Source: Aureimonas sp. AU4 (lineage in GTDB: Bacteria; Pseudomonadota; Alphaproteobacteria; Rhizobiales; Rhizobiaceae). Taken from it: 64,000 nucleotides of DNA. The stretch spans positions 1 through 64,000 of the forward strand of contig NZ_BBWK01000004.1 of assembly GCF_001463765.1 (NCBI RefSeq), read 5' to 3'. The first letter of the stretch is position 1. Each line of letters opens with the position of its first letter. The notes under the pieces are model-generated. The model was not told the origin of the DNA, ran no database searches, and saw only the letters and a program-made list of their open reading frames with translations. Positions 1 through 8,311 of this stretch are shown piece after piece. The position numbers were made by a program, and so were the translations under genes.

Positions 1-531
1 GGGTCGGGTATCGGAACCGCCGCGATCCAGCTCGCGAAGCGGCACGGCGCGACCGTGATCACGACCGTCGGCTCCGACGAGAAGATCGAACCCGCACGCG
101 CCCTCGGCGCCGATCATGTCATCAACTACCGCTCGGACCGATTCGAGGGCGCCGTACGCAAGCTGACCCGGAAGCGCGGCGTCGACGTCGTGTTCGAGCA
201 TGTCGGCGCCGATACGTTCGCCGGATCAATGCTCTGCATGCGGCGTGGCGGCCGGCTGGTCACCTGCGGTTCGACCTCGGGCGTCTCGACGCAAGTCAAC
301 CTCATGATGCTGTTCCAGCAGCAGCTCCGCCTCATCGGCTCGTTCGGCTGCCGGATGGAGAACATGGCCGACGCCATGGAGAAGATGGCGCGCGGCCTCG
401 TTCGCCCGGTGGTCGACACCGAGGTCGGCTTCGACGAGATCGGCGTCGCGCTGGCCCGCATGGAGGGGCGGCAGGTCTTCGGCAAGATCCTGCTTCGCCT
501 CGACCGGGAGGAGCTTCGGGCCGCCGCATGA
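1..531 (+). CDS. Zinc-type alcohol dehydrogenase / quinone oxidoreductase, adh2XL-like (5' truncated)
   Basis: The window opens inside this gene; 176 C-terminal residues are visible and the frame is open from base 1. The first codons read G-S-G-I-G-T-A, the glycine-rich NADP(H)-binding turn of medium-chain dehydrogenases. The later blocks (DVVFEHVG, LRLIGSFG, GKILL near the end) are typical of the quinone-reductase branch. Its stop overlaps the start of the lpxXL-like gene by 4 bases. In rhizobia an adh gene directly before lpxXL belongs to the acpXL-fabZXL-fabF-adh-lpxXL cluster, which makes and attaches the 27-hydroxy C28 acyl chain of lipid A. That placement is the basis for the adh2XL-like call; the upstream genes lie outside the window. 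Confidence 0.8.
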   Translation, partial: GSGIGTAAIQLAKRHGATVITTVGSDEKIEPARALGADHVINYRSDRFEGAVRKLTRKRGVDVVFEHVGADTFAGSMLCMRRGGRLVTCGSTSGVSTQVNLMMLFQQQLRLIGSFGCRMENMADAMEKMARGLVRPVVDTEVGFDEIGVALARMEGRQVFGKILLRLDREELRAAA

Positions 532-1472
532 ACCAGCGGCTCGCGCGGGCCTGGAAGCTCCAGAAGAAGGCCCGTAACTACCTCGTCGCCCAGATCCTGT
601 TCGCGATCCTCGCGCTTCTTCGCCGTTTTCCGGCAGAGCGCGGGCTGGCGTTTGCCGACCGTCTCGCGCGATGGATCGGCCCGTGGACGCCGCGCCATCG
701 CCTCGCGGTCGAGAACCTGCGCGCGGCCTATCCGGAGAAGTCCGAGGAGTGGGTCCGCGAGACTGCCGTCGCGAACTGGGGTCAGATGGGCCGCGTCGCG
801 GCCGAATACGTCTTTCTCGACGCCCTGTTCGATTTCGACCCGAGCCAGCCGCCCGGCACCGGCCGCGTCGAGGTGGACGGCATCGAGATCTTCGAGCAGT
901 TGCGCGACAGCACCCGCCCGACCATCTTCTTCACGGCCCATGCGGGATGCTTCGAACTTCTTCCCATCTGTGCCGCGACGTTCGGGCTCGAAGTGACCGC
1001 CCTCTTTCGGCAACCCAACAACCGATACATCGCGCGCGAGGTTCAGCGCACGCGCAGAACGCACAGTGGGAAGCTCGTTCCCTCGAAGGCCGGCGCCGCC
1101 TGGGCCCTGGCCGGCGTGCTCCAGCGCGGCGGCCATGTCGGCATGCTGGTCGACCAGAAGTTCGCGAAGGGCCGGCTGGGAACGTTCTTCGGGCGCCCCT
1201 GTCGCACGAACCCTCTCCTCGCCAAGCTGGCCCGGCAGTTCGATTGCGACGTTCACCCCGCCCGGTCGATTAGGCTTCCGAACGGCCGCTATCGCCTCGA
1301 ACTCCAGCCGAAGCTGGACCTGCCGCGCTCCGAAAACGGCGACATCGACATCGACGCCACCTGCCAGCTTCTGAACGACGTTGTGGAAGGCTGGGTTCGC
1401 GAGCATCCCGAGCAGTGGATGTGGTTCCACCGGCGGTGGCAGGTCGAGCCGAAGGCACGTCCGGCGGACTGA
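528..1472 (+). CDS. lpxXL: Lipid A acyltransferase of the LpxXL/HtrB family
   Basis: The 314-residue protein is a lysophospholipid-acyltransferase-type lipid A late acyltransferase, working at the inner membrane. It has a hydrophobic N-terminal anchor (about residues 19-32) and the family catalytic HX4E box at His138-Glu143. The C-terminal half has the conserved GMLVDQK...FFGRP substrate region and ends with a WMWFHRRW block. Translational coupling (ATGA) to the preceding dehydrogenase suggests the LpxXL type, which transfers a very-long-chain hydroxylated acyl group from AcpXL, rather than an ordinary lauroyl or myristoyl transferase. Family assignment is firm; the XL specificity rests on neighbourhood. 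Confidence 0.85.
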   Translation: MNQRLARAWKLQKKARNYLVAQILFAILALLRRFPAERGLAFADRLARWIGPWTPRHRLAVENLRAAYPEKSEEWVRETAVANWGQMGRVAAEYVFLDALFDFDPSQPPGTGRVEVDGIEIFEQLRDSTRPTIFFTAHAGCFELLPICAATFGLEVTALFRQPNNRYIAREVQRTRRTHSGKLVPSKAGAAWALAGVLQRGGHVGMLVDQKFAKGRLGTFFGRPCRTNPLLAKLARQFDCDVHPARSIRLPNGRYRLELQPKLDLPRSENGDIDIDATCQLLNDVVEGWVREHPEQWMWFHRRWQVEPKARPAD

Positions 1473-1519
1473 CTTGTTAACGGTCCCATGCCTATGGTCG
1501 GCGCGAGGGGCCATATGCG

Positions 1520-3505
1520 ATGAAACTCAAAGCAATTCGCTCGTACATGATGACGACGATGGGCGGCGCGATCGTCCTCGCGACCGTCGGCTGCGCGAGC
1601 GTCTTTCTAGCTCAACGATCCGTCGACAAGCTCATGGAAGCGGACGCGGAACGGGCCGCCACCCGGTTCGCCAGCTACCTGACGGGCAACCAGAGCGCAT
1701 TGGACGCGCTTCTCACGGGCCTCTCGCGCGAGGTCGACATCGAGACCTCGGTGCGCGACATCTCCGCCGCCTCGGGCATTGCGAACTTCACCATCTTCGA
1801 CGAGCAGGGCAGCGAGGTCTATTCGCCGCGATCCATCCGCTACGAATGGCTCCTGCGCAACCGCCCTGGCGGAACCGTGACGGGCGACCGGCTGGCCGCG
1901 GACTACGTCAATCGCGAGGGCGCCTGGGTTGCGCTCGAGAAGCGGGCGAGCGGCGACTACGTCGTCATCCTGCCGCTTGAACAGGATGGCCGACGCGTCG
2001 GCTTCCTCGGCCTCATGCCCGACAGCGGCAGCGCCTACGGCACCTATGCGCGAGTGCTCGGGGTCGCCGCCGCCGTACTCGTCGGCATCTTGATCACCGC
2101 GACCGGCATCCCCGCCCTCATCTACATCCAGCGCAAGCGGCGCATCGAGCAGGCCGACGAGCGCATCCAGTTCCTCGCGAACCACGATGCGCTGACCGGG
2201 CTCCTCAACCGCAAGCGAATGCAGGAAGAAGCCGATCGCATCCTCGCGACCGCTCGGGCAACGCGTGAACGGTTGACGGTCTTCTTCGTCGATCTTCAGA
2301 ATCTCGGCGATACGAACAACGCGCTCGGCCAGCCGATCGGGGACGAACTGCTCCGCACGCTCGCCAACCGTCTCAAGACGATGCCCGACGTCGGCGATCT
2401 CGCCGCGCGCATCGGGCCGGACGACTTCGTGGTACTGCAGCGGCGCACGACCACGATCGCCGAGATCGAGGCCCTGGCGGTTCGTCTCAAGAATGCGCTG
2501 GAGCAGGATATCGTCATCGACGGCCACTGCCTGCAGCCGCGCATCTGCATCGGCGTCGCCTCGACCCCGGATCACGGCCGAACCTTCGACGAGATCGTGC
2601 GCCATGCCGAACTGGCGCTCACCGTTCACAAGAGCCACAAGCTCGGCAACTACGTCCTCTTCGATCCCGGCATGGACGAAGAGGCGCACCGGCGCCGGAC
2701 GGTCGAGCGGATGGTGCGCGCGGCGCTCGCGCAAGACGGCTTCGAACTCTTCTACCAGCCGATCGTCTCGGCCAAGCAGGGCACCGCTCTCGGTTTCGAG
2801 GCGTTGATCCGCCTGCCCGACGGCGAGGGCGGCTACATCCCGCCTTCCGTCTTCATTCCGATCGCAGAGGCGCGGGGCCTCATCAAGGACATCGGAAACT
2901 GGGTCCTGCGCGAGGCGACCCGCCAGATCGCGCTTTGGCCCGAGCCCCTCTTCGTCTCGGTCAACCTTTCGGCCGTCCAGTTCGCCGAGGACGACCTTTT
3001 GCCCGTGATCACCGATGCGCTTGCCGACGCCGGCATTGCCGGCCACCGGCTGGAGATCGAGGTCGTCGAATCGCTACTCCTTGATCGGCGCGACAGCGTC
3101 CTGCGCCAGTTGCAGGAGATCAAGGCGCTGGGCATCTCGATCGCCATGGACGACTTCGGGACCGGTTACTCGTCGCTCGGCTACCTCTGGCGCTTCCCGT
3201 TCGACAAACTGAAGATCGACCAGTCGTTCATGGTCGCCTTGAACGAAGGCGAGCCCAATATCGAACGTATCCTCGAGACAATCATCGCCATGGGCCATCA
3301 CATGGGCATGAAGGTCACCACGGAAGGCGTGGAGACACCCGAACAGGCCGAGATACTGTCGATGCTGGATTGCGACCAGTTGCAGGGCTACCACTTCGGA
3401 AAGCCGATGCCCGCCGATCGTGTCGCGGAGACCATGCTTCGCCACTTCGCGCGCAACGCGCAGCCCGAGTTGGTCGCCGACGATCAGTTCGCCACCGCTG
3501 TCTAG
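1520..3505 (+). CDS. Membrane GGDEF-EAL protein, GGDEF degenerate, EAL intact
   Basis: This 661-residue protein has two membrane segments (about 12-30 and 178-203) flanking a periplasmic sensor region of about 145 residues. A GGDEF domain (about 215-380) and an EAL domain (about 395-640) follow. The GGDEF signature reads GPDDF (299-303), so diguanylate cyclase activity is unlikely. The EAL domain keeps Glu427 of EAL, Asn482, Asp544-Asp545 in DDFGTGYSS, Lys565, Glu602 in EGVET and Gln622, so c-di-GMP phosphodiesterase activity is predicted. The degenerate GGDEF may bind GTP and act as a regulator, as in similar composite proteins. A one-domain receiver follows 117 bases downstream on the same strand. 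Confidence 0.9.
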   Translation: MKLKAIRSYMMTTMGGAIVLATVGCASVFLAQRSVDKLMEADAERAATRFASYLTGNQSALDALLTGLSREVDIETSVRDISAASGIANFTIFDEQGSEVYSPRSIRYEWLLRNRPGGTVTGDRLAADYVNREGAWVALEKRASGDYVVILPLEQDGRRVGFLGLMPDSGSAYGTYARVLGVAAAVLVGILITATGIPALIYIQRKRRIEQADERIQFLANHDALTGLLNRKRMQEEADRILATARATRERLTVFFVDLQNLGDTNNALGQPIGDELLRTLANRLKTMPDVGDLAARIGPDDFVVLQRRTTTIAEIEALAVRLKNALEQDIVIDGHCLQPRICIGVASTPDHGRTFDEIVRHAELALTVHKSHKLGNYVLFDPGMDEEAHRRRTVERMVRAALAQDGFELFYQPIVSAKQGTALGFEALIRLPDGEGGYIPPSVFIPIAEARGLIKDIGNWVLREATRQIALWPEPLFVSVNLSAVQFAEDDLLPVITDALADAGIAGHRLEIEVVESLLLDRRDSVLRQLQEIKALGISIAMDDFGTGYSSLGYLWRFPFDKLKIDQSFMVALNEGEPNIERILETIIAMGHHMGMKVTTEGVETPEQAEILSMLDCDQLQGYHFGKPMPADRVAETMLRHFARNAQPELVADDQFATAV

Positions 3506-3622
3506 ACCGCGACGTTCACGAAACGGAAACCATGACGTACGAGTTCTTTATTCGAATTCGGTGAAAATCGAACTCATCGCCCGCCGCGCCGTTGTCCTGC
3601 AGCGATTCGAGGGAGACGTCCG

Positions 3623-3955
3623 ATGCGCGTTCTGATTGTCGAAGACGAACCGCTCATCGCGATGGATCTCGAGGACATCGTCACGGAAACGGCCAGCGTC
3701 GACTGTGTCTGGGCCCGCACCTTGACCGAAGGGTTGGCCCTTTCCGAAACCGTCGTCGATTTCGCGCTTCTCGACCTGGACTTGTATGGCGTGACGTCGC
3801 TTCCACTCGCGGACCGCCTTACCGACCGCCGCATTCCCTTCTGCTTCGTCACGGGCAATCGCCACGCCCTGCCCGCGCGCTTCCGCTCCGTGCGCCGCGT
3901 CAGCAAACCGTTCCATCGTGCGGAAATCGCTCAGCTTGTCGCTGCCGCAGGCTGA
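3623..3955 (+). CDS. Single-domain response regulator (receiver only)
   Basis: The 110-residue protein is a CheY-like receiver with no output domain. The acidic pair Asp8-Glu9, the likely phospho-acceptor Asp51 in ALLDLDL (Asp53 is a less likely alternative), Thr77 and Lys95 (SKPF) fit the family. It is short for a receiver, with little sequence after alpha-5. A GGAG-type ribosome binding site lies just before ATG. No histidine kinase is adjacent. Such proteins usually act by protein interaction or as a phosphate sink. Its position after a GGDEF-EAL gene suggests, but does not prove, a shared signalling role. Confidence 0.85.
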   Translation: MRVLIVEDEPLIAMDLEDIVTETASVDCVWARTLTEGLALSETVVDFALLDLDLYGVTSLPLADRLTDRRIPFCFVTGNRHALPARFRSVRRVSKPFHRAEIAQLVAAAG

Positions 3956-4044
3956 AGCGTTCCGGGAAGGAATTCGGCATCGCCACGTTTCCGGAGACGG
4001 GAAACGGCAGCCCGCACTTCGCGATCGAGGAGCCAGAACGAAAT

Positions 4045-4070
4045 AAGGCGGCTGGGTGACCAGCCGCCTT
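4045..4070 (-). terminator. Rho-independent terminator of the entericidin-like gene
   Basis: A perfect 10-bp stem (arms 4045-4054 and 4061-4070) with a 6-base loop. Read on the minus strand it is followed by TTATTT, and it sits 26 bases beyond the stop codon of the small lipoprotein gene. Confidence 0.75.
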
Positions 4071-4095
4071 TCAGACTTTGGCTTATGCGGTTGCG

Positions 4096-4248
4096 TTAGC
4101 GACGGGGAGCGATGTCTTGTGCCGCCTGCCCAGTTGCCTGAACCGTGTTGCCGACGTCGCGACCGACACCGCGAACGGTGTTGGCGCAAGCGGAAAGAGC
4201 CATGACGGCCGCGAGGGCAGCGACGACGGCGGGCATACGACGGATCAT
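4096..4248 (-). CDS. Entericidin A/B-like small lipoprotein
   Basis: The predicted peptide has 50 residues. It has an Arg-rich start, a hydrophobic core and a clear lipobox (LSAC, lipidated Cys21), then a short mature part CANTVRGVGRDVGN rich in Gly, Val, Asn and Gln. This is the EcnA/EcnB pattern: a tiny lipopeptide with an amphipathic helix. The ATG at 4248 is chosen because GGAG lies 9 bases upstream; a longer frame starting at 4386 has no signal-peptide logic. The gene has its own terminator and stands alone. In enterobacteria entericidins form an antidote/toxin pair linked to stationary-phase lysis; only one gene is present here. In many alphaproteobacteria the function is unknown. Confidence 0.8.
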   Translation of the reverse strand: MIRRMPAVVAALAAVMALSACANTVRGVGRDVGNTVQATGQAAQDIAPRR

Positions 4249-4516
4249 GACCAGAAACTCCGAAAGGTCGAGAATGCGGTCGAAGAATGGCAAGATGCCG
4301 CATTTGGTTCCGTTGGGGTCGATGAAAATCGATCGCCCCCGATCGATCATGGTGGACAGAACATGCGGGGAGACGTGAGACCGCATGCTGCGGCAAACGA
4401 TTTCGTGTTCTTTTGTTCGCTACCTTCCATAGCTATGTGTGACGCAACCGGGGTGTGACCTCGGATCTGCGCCCCGAGCCCGATCGATGCGATCCCGTGA
4501 ATGGGAAGGACGCCGC

Positions 4517-5476
4517 ATGAAACTGAAGGACGCCATCTGGCCGGTGATCGGTGGCCTCGCCGTCATCGTTTCGTGCTGGCTCCTCTATCGCGAGGTTCGC
4601 GGACTCTCGCTGGAGGATATCTGGGCGAGCTTCACGGCCATTTCGGCGACGCAGTGGACCGGCTCGATTCTCTCGGCCGCCCTCGCCTACGTCATGCTGG
4701 CCTATTACGACCGGCTCGCGCTGCGGCACATCGGACGCCGGATCTCGATGCCGTTCGTGGCGGCGACGTCGTTCACGACCTACGCCCTGTCGCACAATAT
4801 CGGCGCCTCCGTCTTTTCGGGTGCCGTGGTTCGCTACCGCGCCTATTCGTCGAAGGGTCTGCGCGGTTCCGAGATCGCCCTTCTGATCGCCTTCTGCTCC
4901 TTCACCTTCGGGCTCGGGGTGCTGATCGTCACGGCCGGCTCGCTTTTGATCAAGCCGTCGATCGTCCGACGCTATTTCGACTTGCCGCAGATGGTGCCGG
5001 TGGCCGTTGCGCTCGCGATCGTCGCGGCCCTCGCCCTCTACGTCTACGGAAGCCTGCGGGGCCTGCCGCCCCGCCATATCGGCAAGTTCCAGCTCCAGTA
5101 TCCCAAGCGCGACGTCGTCCTGCGGCAGCTCATCGCCGCGCCCCTCGAGATCGTCGCCGCGGCCGCGATCATCTACTTCGCCCTCCCGGCGGCTGGAAAT
5201 CCCGGGTTCGTCACGGTGCTCGCGATCTTCGTGATCTCCTTCTCGCTCGCGCTGATCTCGCATGCGCCAGGCGGTCTCGGCGTTCTCGAAGTGACCTTCC
5301 TTGCAGGTCTGTCGGACATGGCCGAAACGGACGTTCTGGCAGCCCTCCTCGTGTTCCGCATCCTCTACCTGCTGGTTCCCTTCGCCTTTGCGATCGTGAT
5401 GGTTCTCGTGTTCGAGCAGGGCGCGATGCGACGTCGCGGCGCCGAGACGCGTTCCGCCTCGCGCTCGAAGATCTGA
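4517..5476 (+). CDS. YbhN / LPG-synthase transmembrane-domain family protein
   Basis: The 319-residue integral membrane protein has about eight hydrophobic segments. It matches the transmembrane flippase-like half of lysylphosphatidylglycerol synthase (PF03706, UPF0104) but lacks the aminoacyl-transferase half. Recognisable family pieces are SHNIGASVFSG early and SHAPGGLGVLE near residue 250. The ATG at 4517 is chosen because GGAAGG stands just upstream and the hydrophobic start follows directly; an in-frame start at 4439 would add a non-hydrophobic tail. It converges with the DUF1194 gene with only 3 bases between stop codons. A role in lipid handling is inferred from the family; the substrate is unknown. 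Confidence 0.85.
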   Translation: MKLKDAIWPVIGGLAVIVSCWLLYREVRGLSLEDIWASFTAISATQWTGSILSAALAYVMLAYYDRLALRHIGRRISMPFVAATSFTTYALSHNIGASVFSGAVVRYRAYSSKGLRGSEIALLIAFCSFTFGLGVLIVTAGSLLIKPSIVRRYFDLPQMVPVAVALAIVAALALYVYGSLRGLPPRHIGKFQLQYPKRDVVLRQLIAAPLEIVAAAAIIYFALPAAGNPGFVTVLAIFVISFSLALISHAPGGLGVLEVTFLAGLSDMAETDVLAALLVFRILYLLVPFAFAIVMVLVFEQGAMRRRGAETRSASRSKI

Positions 5477-5479
5477 CGG

Positions 5480-6292
5480 TCAGCGGTCATAGCGCCGCTG
5501 CCACATCGATTCCCCGATCATGCAGTCGGATGCACCGGGTGCGGCGATGCGAACGATGTCCATCGTCTCGGCGGATCTGCGCTCCGGCCAGAGGCTCGCC
5601 AGTTCCAGGACGAGTTTCCGGCGAACCGCCTCGGGGAACTGCGACCACGCATTCACCGGGATGACGAAGGCACCGGGTCCGCCGATCACGCAGTCGGCGT
5701 AGTAGCGGTCGAGATTGTCGATCGAGCCCCACCGTCCCATGGGATCGCCCTCTCCCGACGTCATGAGCGGCAGGCCGTTGATGGTGATCCCGCGTTCCGC
5801 CGCGGCGCTGCGCGCGGCTACGACCGGGCGTCCCTGATTGTTCGGCCCATCGCCGGAAATGTCGATAACCCTGCGCATTCCGGCAAATCCGTTGCCGTCG
5901 AACATGGGCACCACGAAGTCGATCGCGGCCGAGATGGACGTTCGACGTTCACGATCCGGTTCCTCCACCGAAAGGCGGTAGGCAAAAGCTTCCGCGCTCT
6001 CCTTCGAGTCGATCAGGGTCCAGGGGACCACGACGGTCTGCGTAAGATCCCCGGCCCATTCGACATAGGCTACCGCTATGCGGCCATAGCCCCCTTCGAG
6101 GATGGCCTTCTGCACCTCCGGACTGCGCAGCGCGGCGACGTAGCCGGCCCGCTGGATCTCTTGTTCGGCCCGGTCCATCGACCAGGAAACATCCACCGCG
6201 AGCACGAGCTCGACGTCGACCGGCATCTCTTCCGCGCGAGCGGGAAACAGGAAAGCCGCCGATAGGGCGAGGGCTGCGATCAGCATGCGCAT
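5480..6292 (-). CDS. Exported DUF1194 (von Willebrand A-like) protein
   Basis: The predicted protein has 270 residues. A cleavable signal peptide (about 1-20, ending FPARA) leads into a vWA-like domain. It begins VELVLAVDVSWSMD, a MIDAS-type DxSxS arrangement, followed later by VIDISGDGPNN. This matches DUF1194, an uncharacterised exported family of alphaproteobacteria. The start at 6292 is supported by AGGAG 9 bases upstream. The protein probably binds a divalent metal and a partner in the periplasm. Nothing nearby identifies the partner. Confidence 0.85.
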   Translation of the reverse strand: MRMLIAALALSAAFLFPARAEEMPVDVELVLAVDVSWSMDRAEQEIQRAGYVAALRSPEVQKAILEGGYGRIAVAYVEWAGDLTQTVVVPWTLIDSKESAEAFAYRLSVEEPDRERRTSISAAIDFVVPMFDGNGFAGMRRVIDISGDGPNNQGRPVVAARSAAAERGITINGLPLMTSGEGDPMGRWGSIDNLDRYYADCVIGGPGAFVIPVNAWSQFPEAVRRKLVLELASLWPERRSAETMDIVRIAAPGASDCMIGESMWQRRYDR

Positions 6293-6502
6293 GGGCGGGC
6301 TCTCCTGGCGGAGCCGCGCATCCGGTCGTCGAGCCGTCACGCGGGGGCGTCAGCGTCGGGACCACAACCCTCGCGCAACTTCGGGGCGCTAACAACCCCC
6401 GGACCCGAGGCAGCGCATGCGCTTCGCGGCCGCAGGCGACCGCCGCGCCGGTCGCCGGCGGTGCGGCCCCGGACGCACGGACGCGCCGGACGGAGGCTGG
6501 AG

Positions 6503-8248
6503 TTGAGCGAGATCAGCGGTTCGACGAAGGGCATGGCCGAGCGCGTCCCGGGGCGGCTGGCCGACACGATCCTGACGCCGCTCGGCGTGAGCCTCTGCGC
6601 GCTTCTCGCCTGCGCGGTGCTCTTGAGCCTGCGCGTCACGGTGCCGATCGGCGCCATGTACTGGGACCTCTACGTCGTCGTCGACGGAGCGACGCGCGTC
6701 CTCGACGGCCAGGTCCCGTCGGTCGACTTCTTCGCACCCGTCGGGCCGCTCGGATACTGGCTGCAGGCGCTCGGCATGCGCCTCTTCCCGGCGGGACAGC
6801 CGCTGCTCCTGACCCAGTGGTCCTATCTCCTCGTCACCCTGCCGCCGATCCTTCCGGTCCTGGCGCGCATCGACCGCTCGTCGCGAGGTCTTGCCCTCGC
6901 GCTGCTCCTGCCTCTGCTGCTCTTCGTGCTGTTCCCGATCAACGTCGAGCAGGCGTCGAGCTTCCCCAGCGTCGACGGATACGGCATCTACAACAGGCAA
7001 GGTGCGCAGGTTCTCTACCCGCTGGCGGTGGCGCTGGTCTTCGAGCGGCGCCAGCGAGTGCTGCTCTTTGCGATCGCCTGGTGCTGCCTTGCGCTCTTCC
7101 TGTCGAAGATCACCGGCTTCATCACGGGCGGTCTTCTCTGCGCCTTCGCCTTCGCGGCCGGCCGCGTTCGCCTCGCGACGGCACTGGGCGCGCTGGGCGC
7201 CTTCGCTCTCGGCCTCGGGCTCATCGAGGCCGCCGACGGTCTCGTTTCCGCCTACGTTGCGGACATCTCGACGCTCGTGACGATGAACGAAGGCGTTCTT
7301 GCGAGCCGTTTCATCCAGGCCGCCTCGATCCACTTCGGCATCTTCGGCTCCGGGCTCTGCCTCGTCGCCGCTCTGCTCTGGCTGGACAGACGGTCGGCGC
7401 GCGAGCTGGCGCTCTCGGCCCTGCGACGTCCGAGTTTGGCGACGCTCCACGCGCTGCTGGACCGGAACGCCGTCTGGCTGGCCGTCATGCTCTTCGCGGG
7501 GCTCTTCTACGAGACACAGAACACGGGCGGTCAGGCCTTCATCTTCATCTGGCCCGTCCTTCTCGCCATCCTGACGGCAGCGGGCCGGTATGCCGATCGC
7601 GGCACGGTGCTCGTCTTCGCCCTTGTCGCGGCGACCGCCGTACCGCCCGCGGTCAACGTCGCGCACAAGGGCATGCGGGCTCTGATCGGTCAGGCACGCT
7701 ACGAGGTTCTTCCCGTGTCGAATCTCAAGGGTCTCGGCCAGGTCTCGCAGCGGCCCGAGGTGATCGAGCGCGGCTACGATCTCCTGCGCAGCTACATCGA
7801 TCATCGCGACAGCTATCAGGCCTTCGCCGACGCCGATCTCCTGCCGACCTTCACCCTGTATTCCGAGTTGGACTTCCAGGTCGCATGGCTTCTCGCGGCC
7901 AGCGAGGCGGTCGACGCCGTGCGCGCCTACGAGACGGCGAACGGCGTGCGCTTCCGCACCGTGATGGACCTCAACTTCGTGAATCCCTTCGCATATCTTC
8001 TCGACAAGGAGGCGGTGCCGCAGATCGCGATCGGCGCCGACCCGTTCCGCGCCGTTCCGCCGCTGGACGCAGCGGCAAGGGCCGCCGTGGAAGCGGCCGA
8101 TCTCGTCCTCTACCCGCGCTGCCCGGTCACCAACGCCAACATGTCGCTGCGCCGCCTGTACGAACCGGCGCTCAGTCGCCACCGTCTCGTCGACCTGTCG
8201 CCCTGCTGGCAGGCCTATGTCCGCGCCGATCTCGCACCCTCGTCCTGA
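6503..8248 (+). CDS. Polytopic membrane protein, GT-C glycosyltransferase-like
   Basis: About 581 residues with some ten hydrophobic segments in the first 400 and a soluble C-terminal part of about 160 residues. The first large loop contains WDLYVVVDG and VDFFAPVGPLGYW. An acidic motif after the first membrane helix, with D-F-x-x-P-V-G, is typical of GT-C enzymes that use polyprenyl-phosphate sugars. I do not recognise a named family. The TTG at 6503 is proposed because GGAGG lies 6 bases upstream; GTG 6461 and ATG 6533 are in-frame alternatives. It stands opposite, and points towards, a minus-strand cluster that looks like polyprenyl-phosphate pentose synthesis, so it may be the transferase using that donor. 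That link is inference. Confidence 0.65.
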   Translation: MSEISGSTKGMAERVPGRLADTILTPLGVSLCALLACAVLLSLRVTVPIGAMYWDLYVVVDGATRVLDGQVPSVDFFAPVGPLGYWLQALGMRLFPAGQPLLLTQWSYLLVTLPPILPVLARIDRSSRGLALALLLPLLLFVLFPINVEQASSFPSVDGYGIYNRQGAQVLYPLAVALVFERRQRVLLFAIAWCCLALFLSKITGFITGGLLCAFAFAAGRVRLATALGALGAFALGLGLIEAADGLVSAYVADISTLVTMNEGVLASRFIQAASIHFGIFGSGLCLVAALLWLDRRSARELALSALRRPSLATLHALLDRNAVWLAVMLFAGLFYETQNTGGQAFIFIWPVLLAILTAAGRYADRGTVLVFALVAATAVPPAVNVAHKGMRALIGQARYEVLPVSNLKGLGQVSQRPEVIERGYDLLRSYIDHRDSYQAFADADLLPTFTLYSELDFQVAWLLAASEAVDAVRAYETANGVRFRTVMDLNFVNPFAYLLDKEAVPQIAIGADPFRAVPPLDAAARAAVEAADLVLYPRCPVTNANMSLRRLYEPALSRHRLVDLSPCWQAYVRADLAPSS

Positions 8249-8311
8249 ACGAGCGAAGGGGTCAGGCGTCTCCGCCCGGCTCCTTCCCGCATCTCAGGTC
8301 GCTTCGGGCCT

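Noticed and set aside
4249-4386. N-terminal extension of the entericidin-like gene to ATG 4386.
   Set aside because: The extension destroys the signal-peptide layout; GGAG spacing supports the ATG at 4248.
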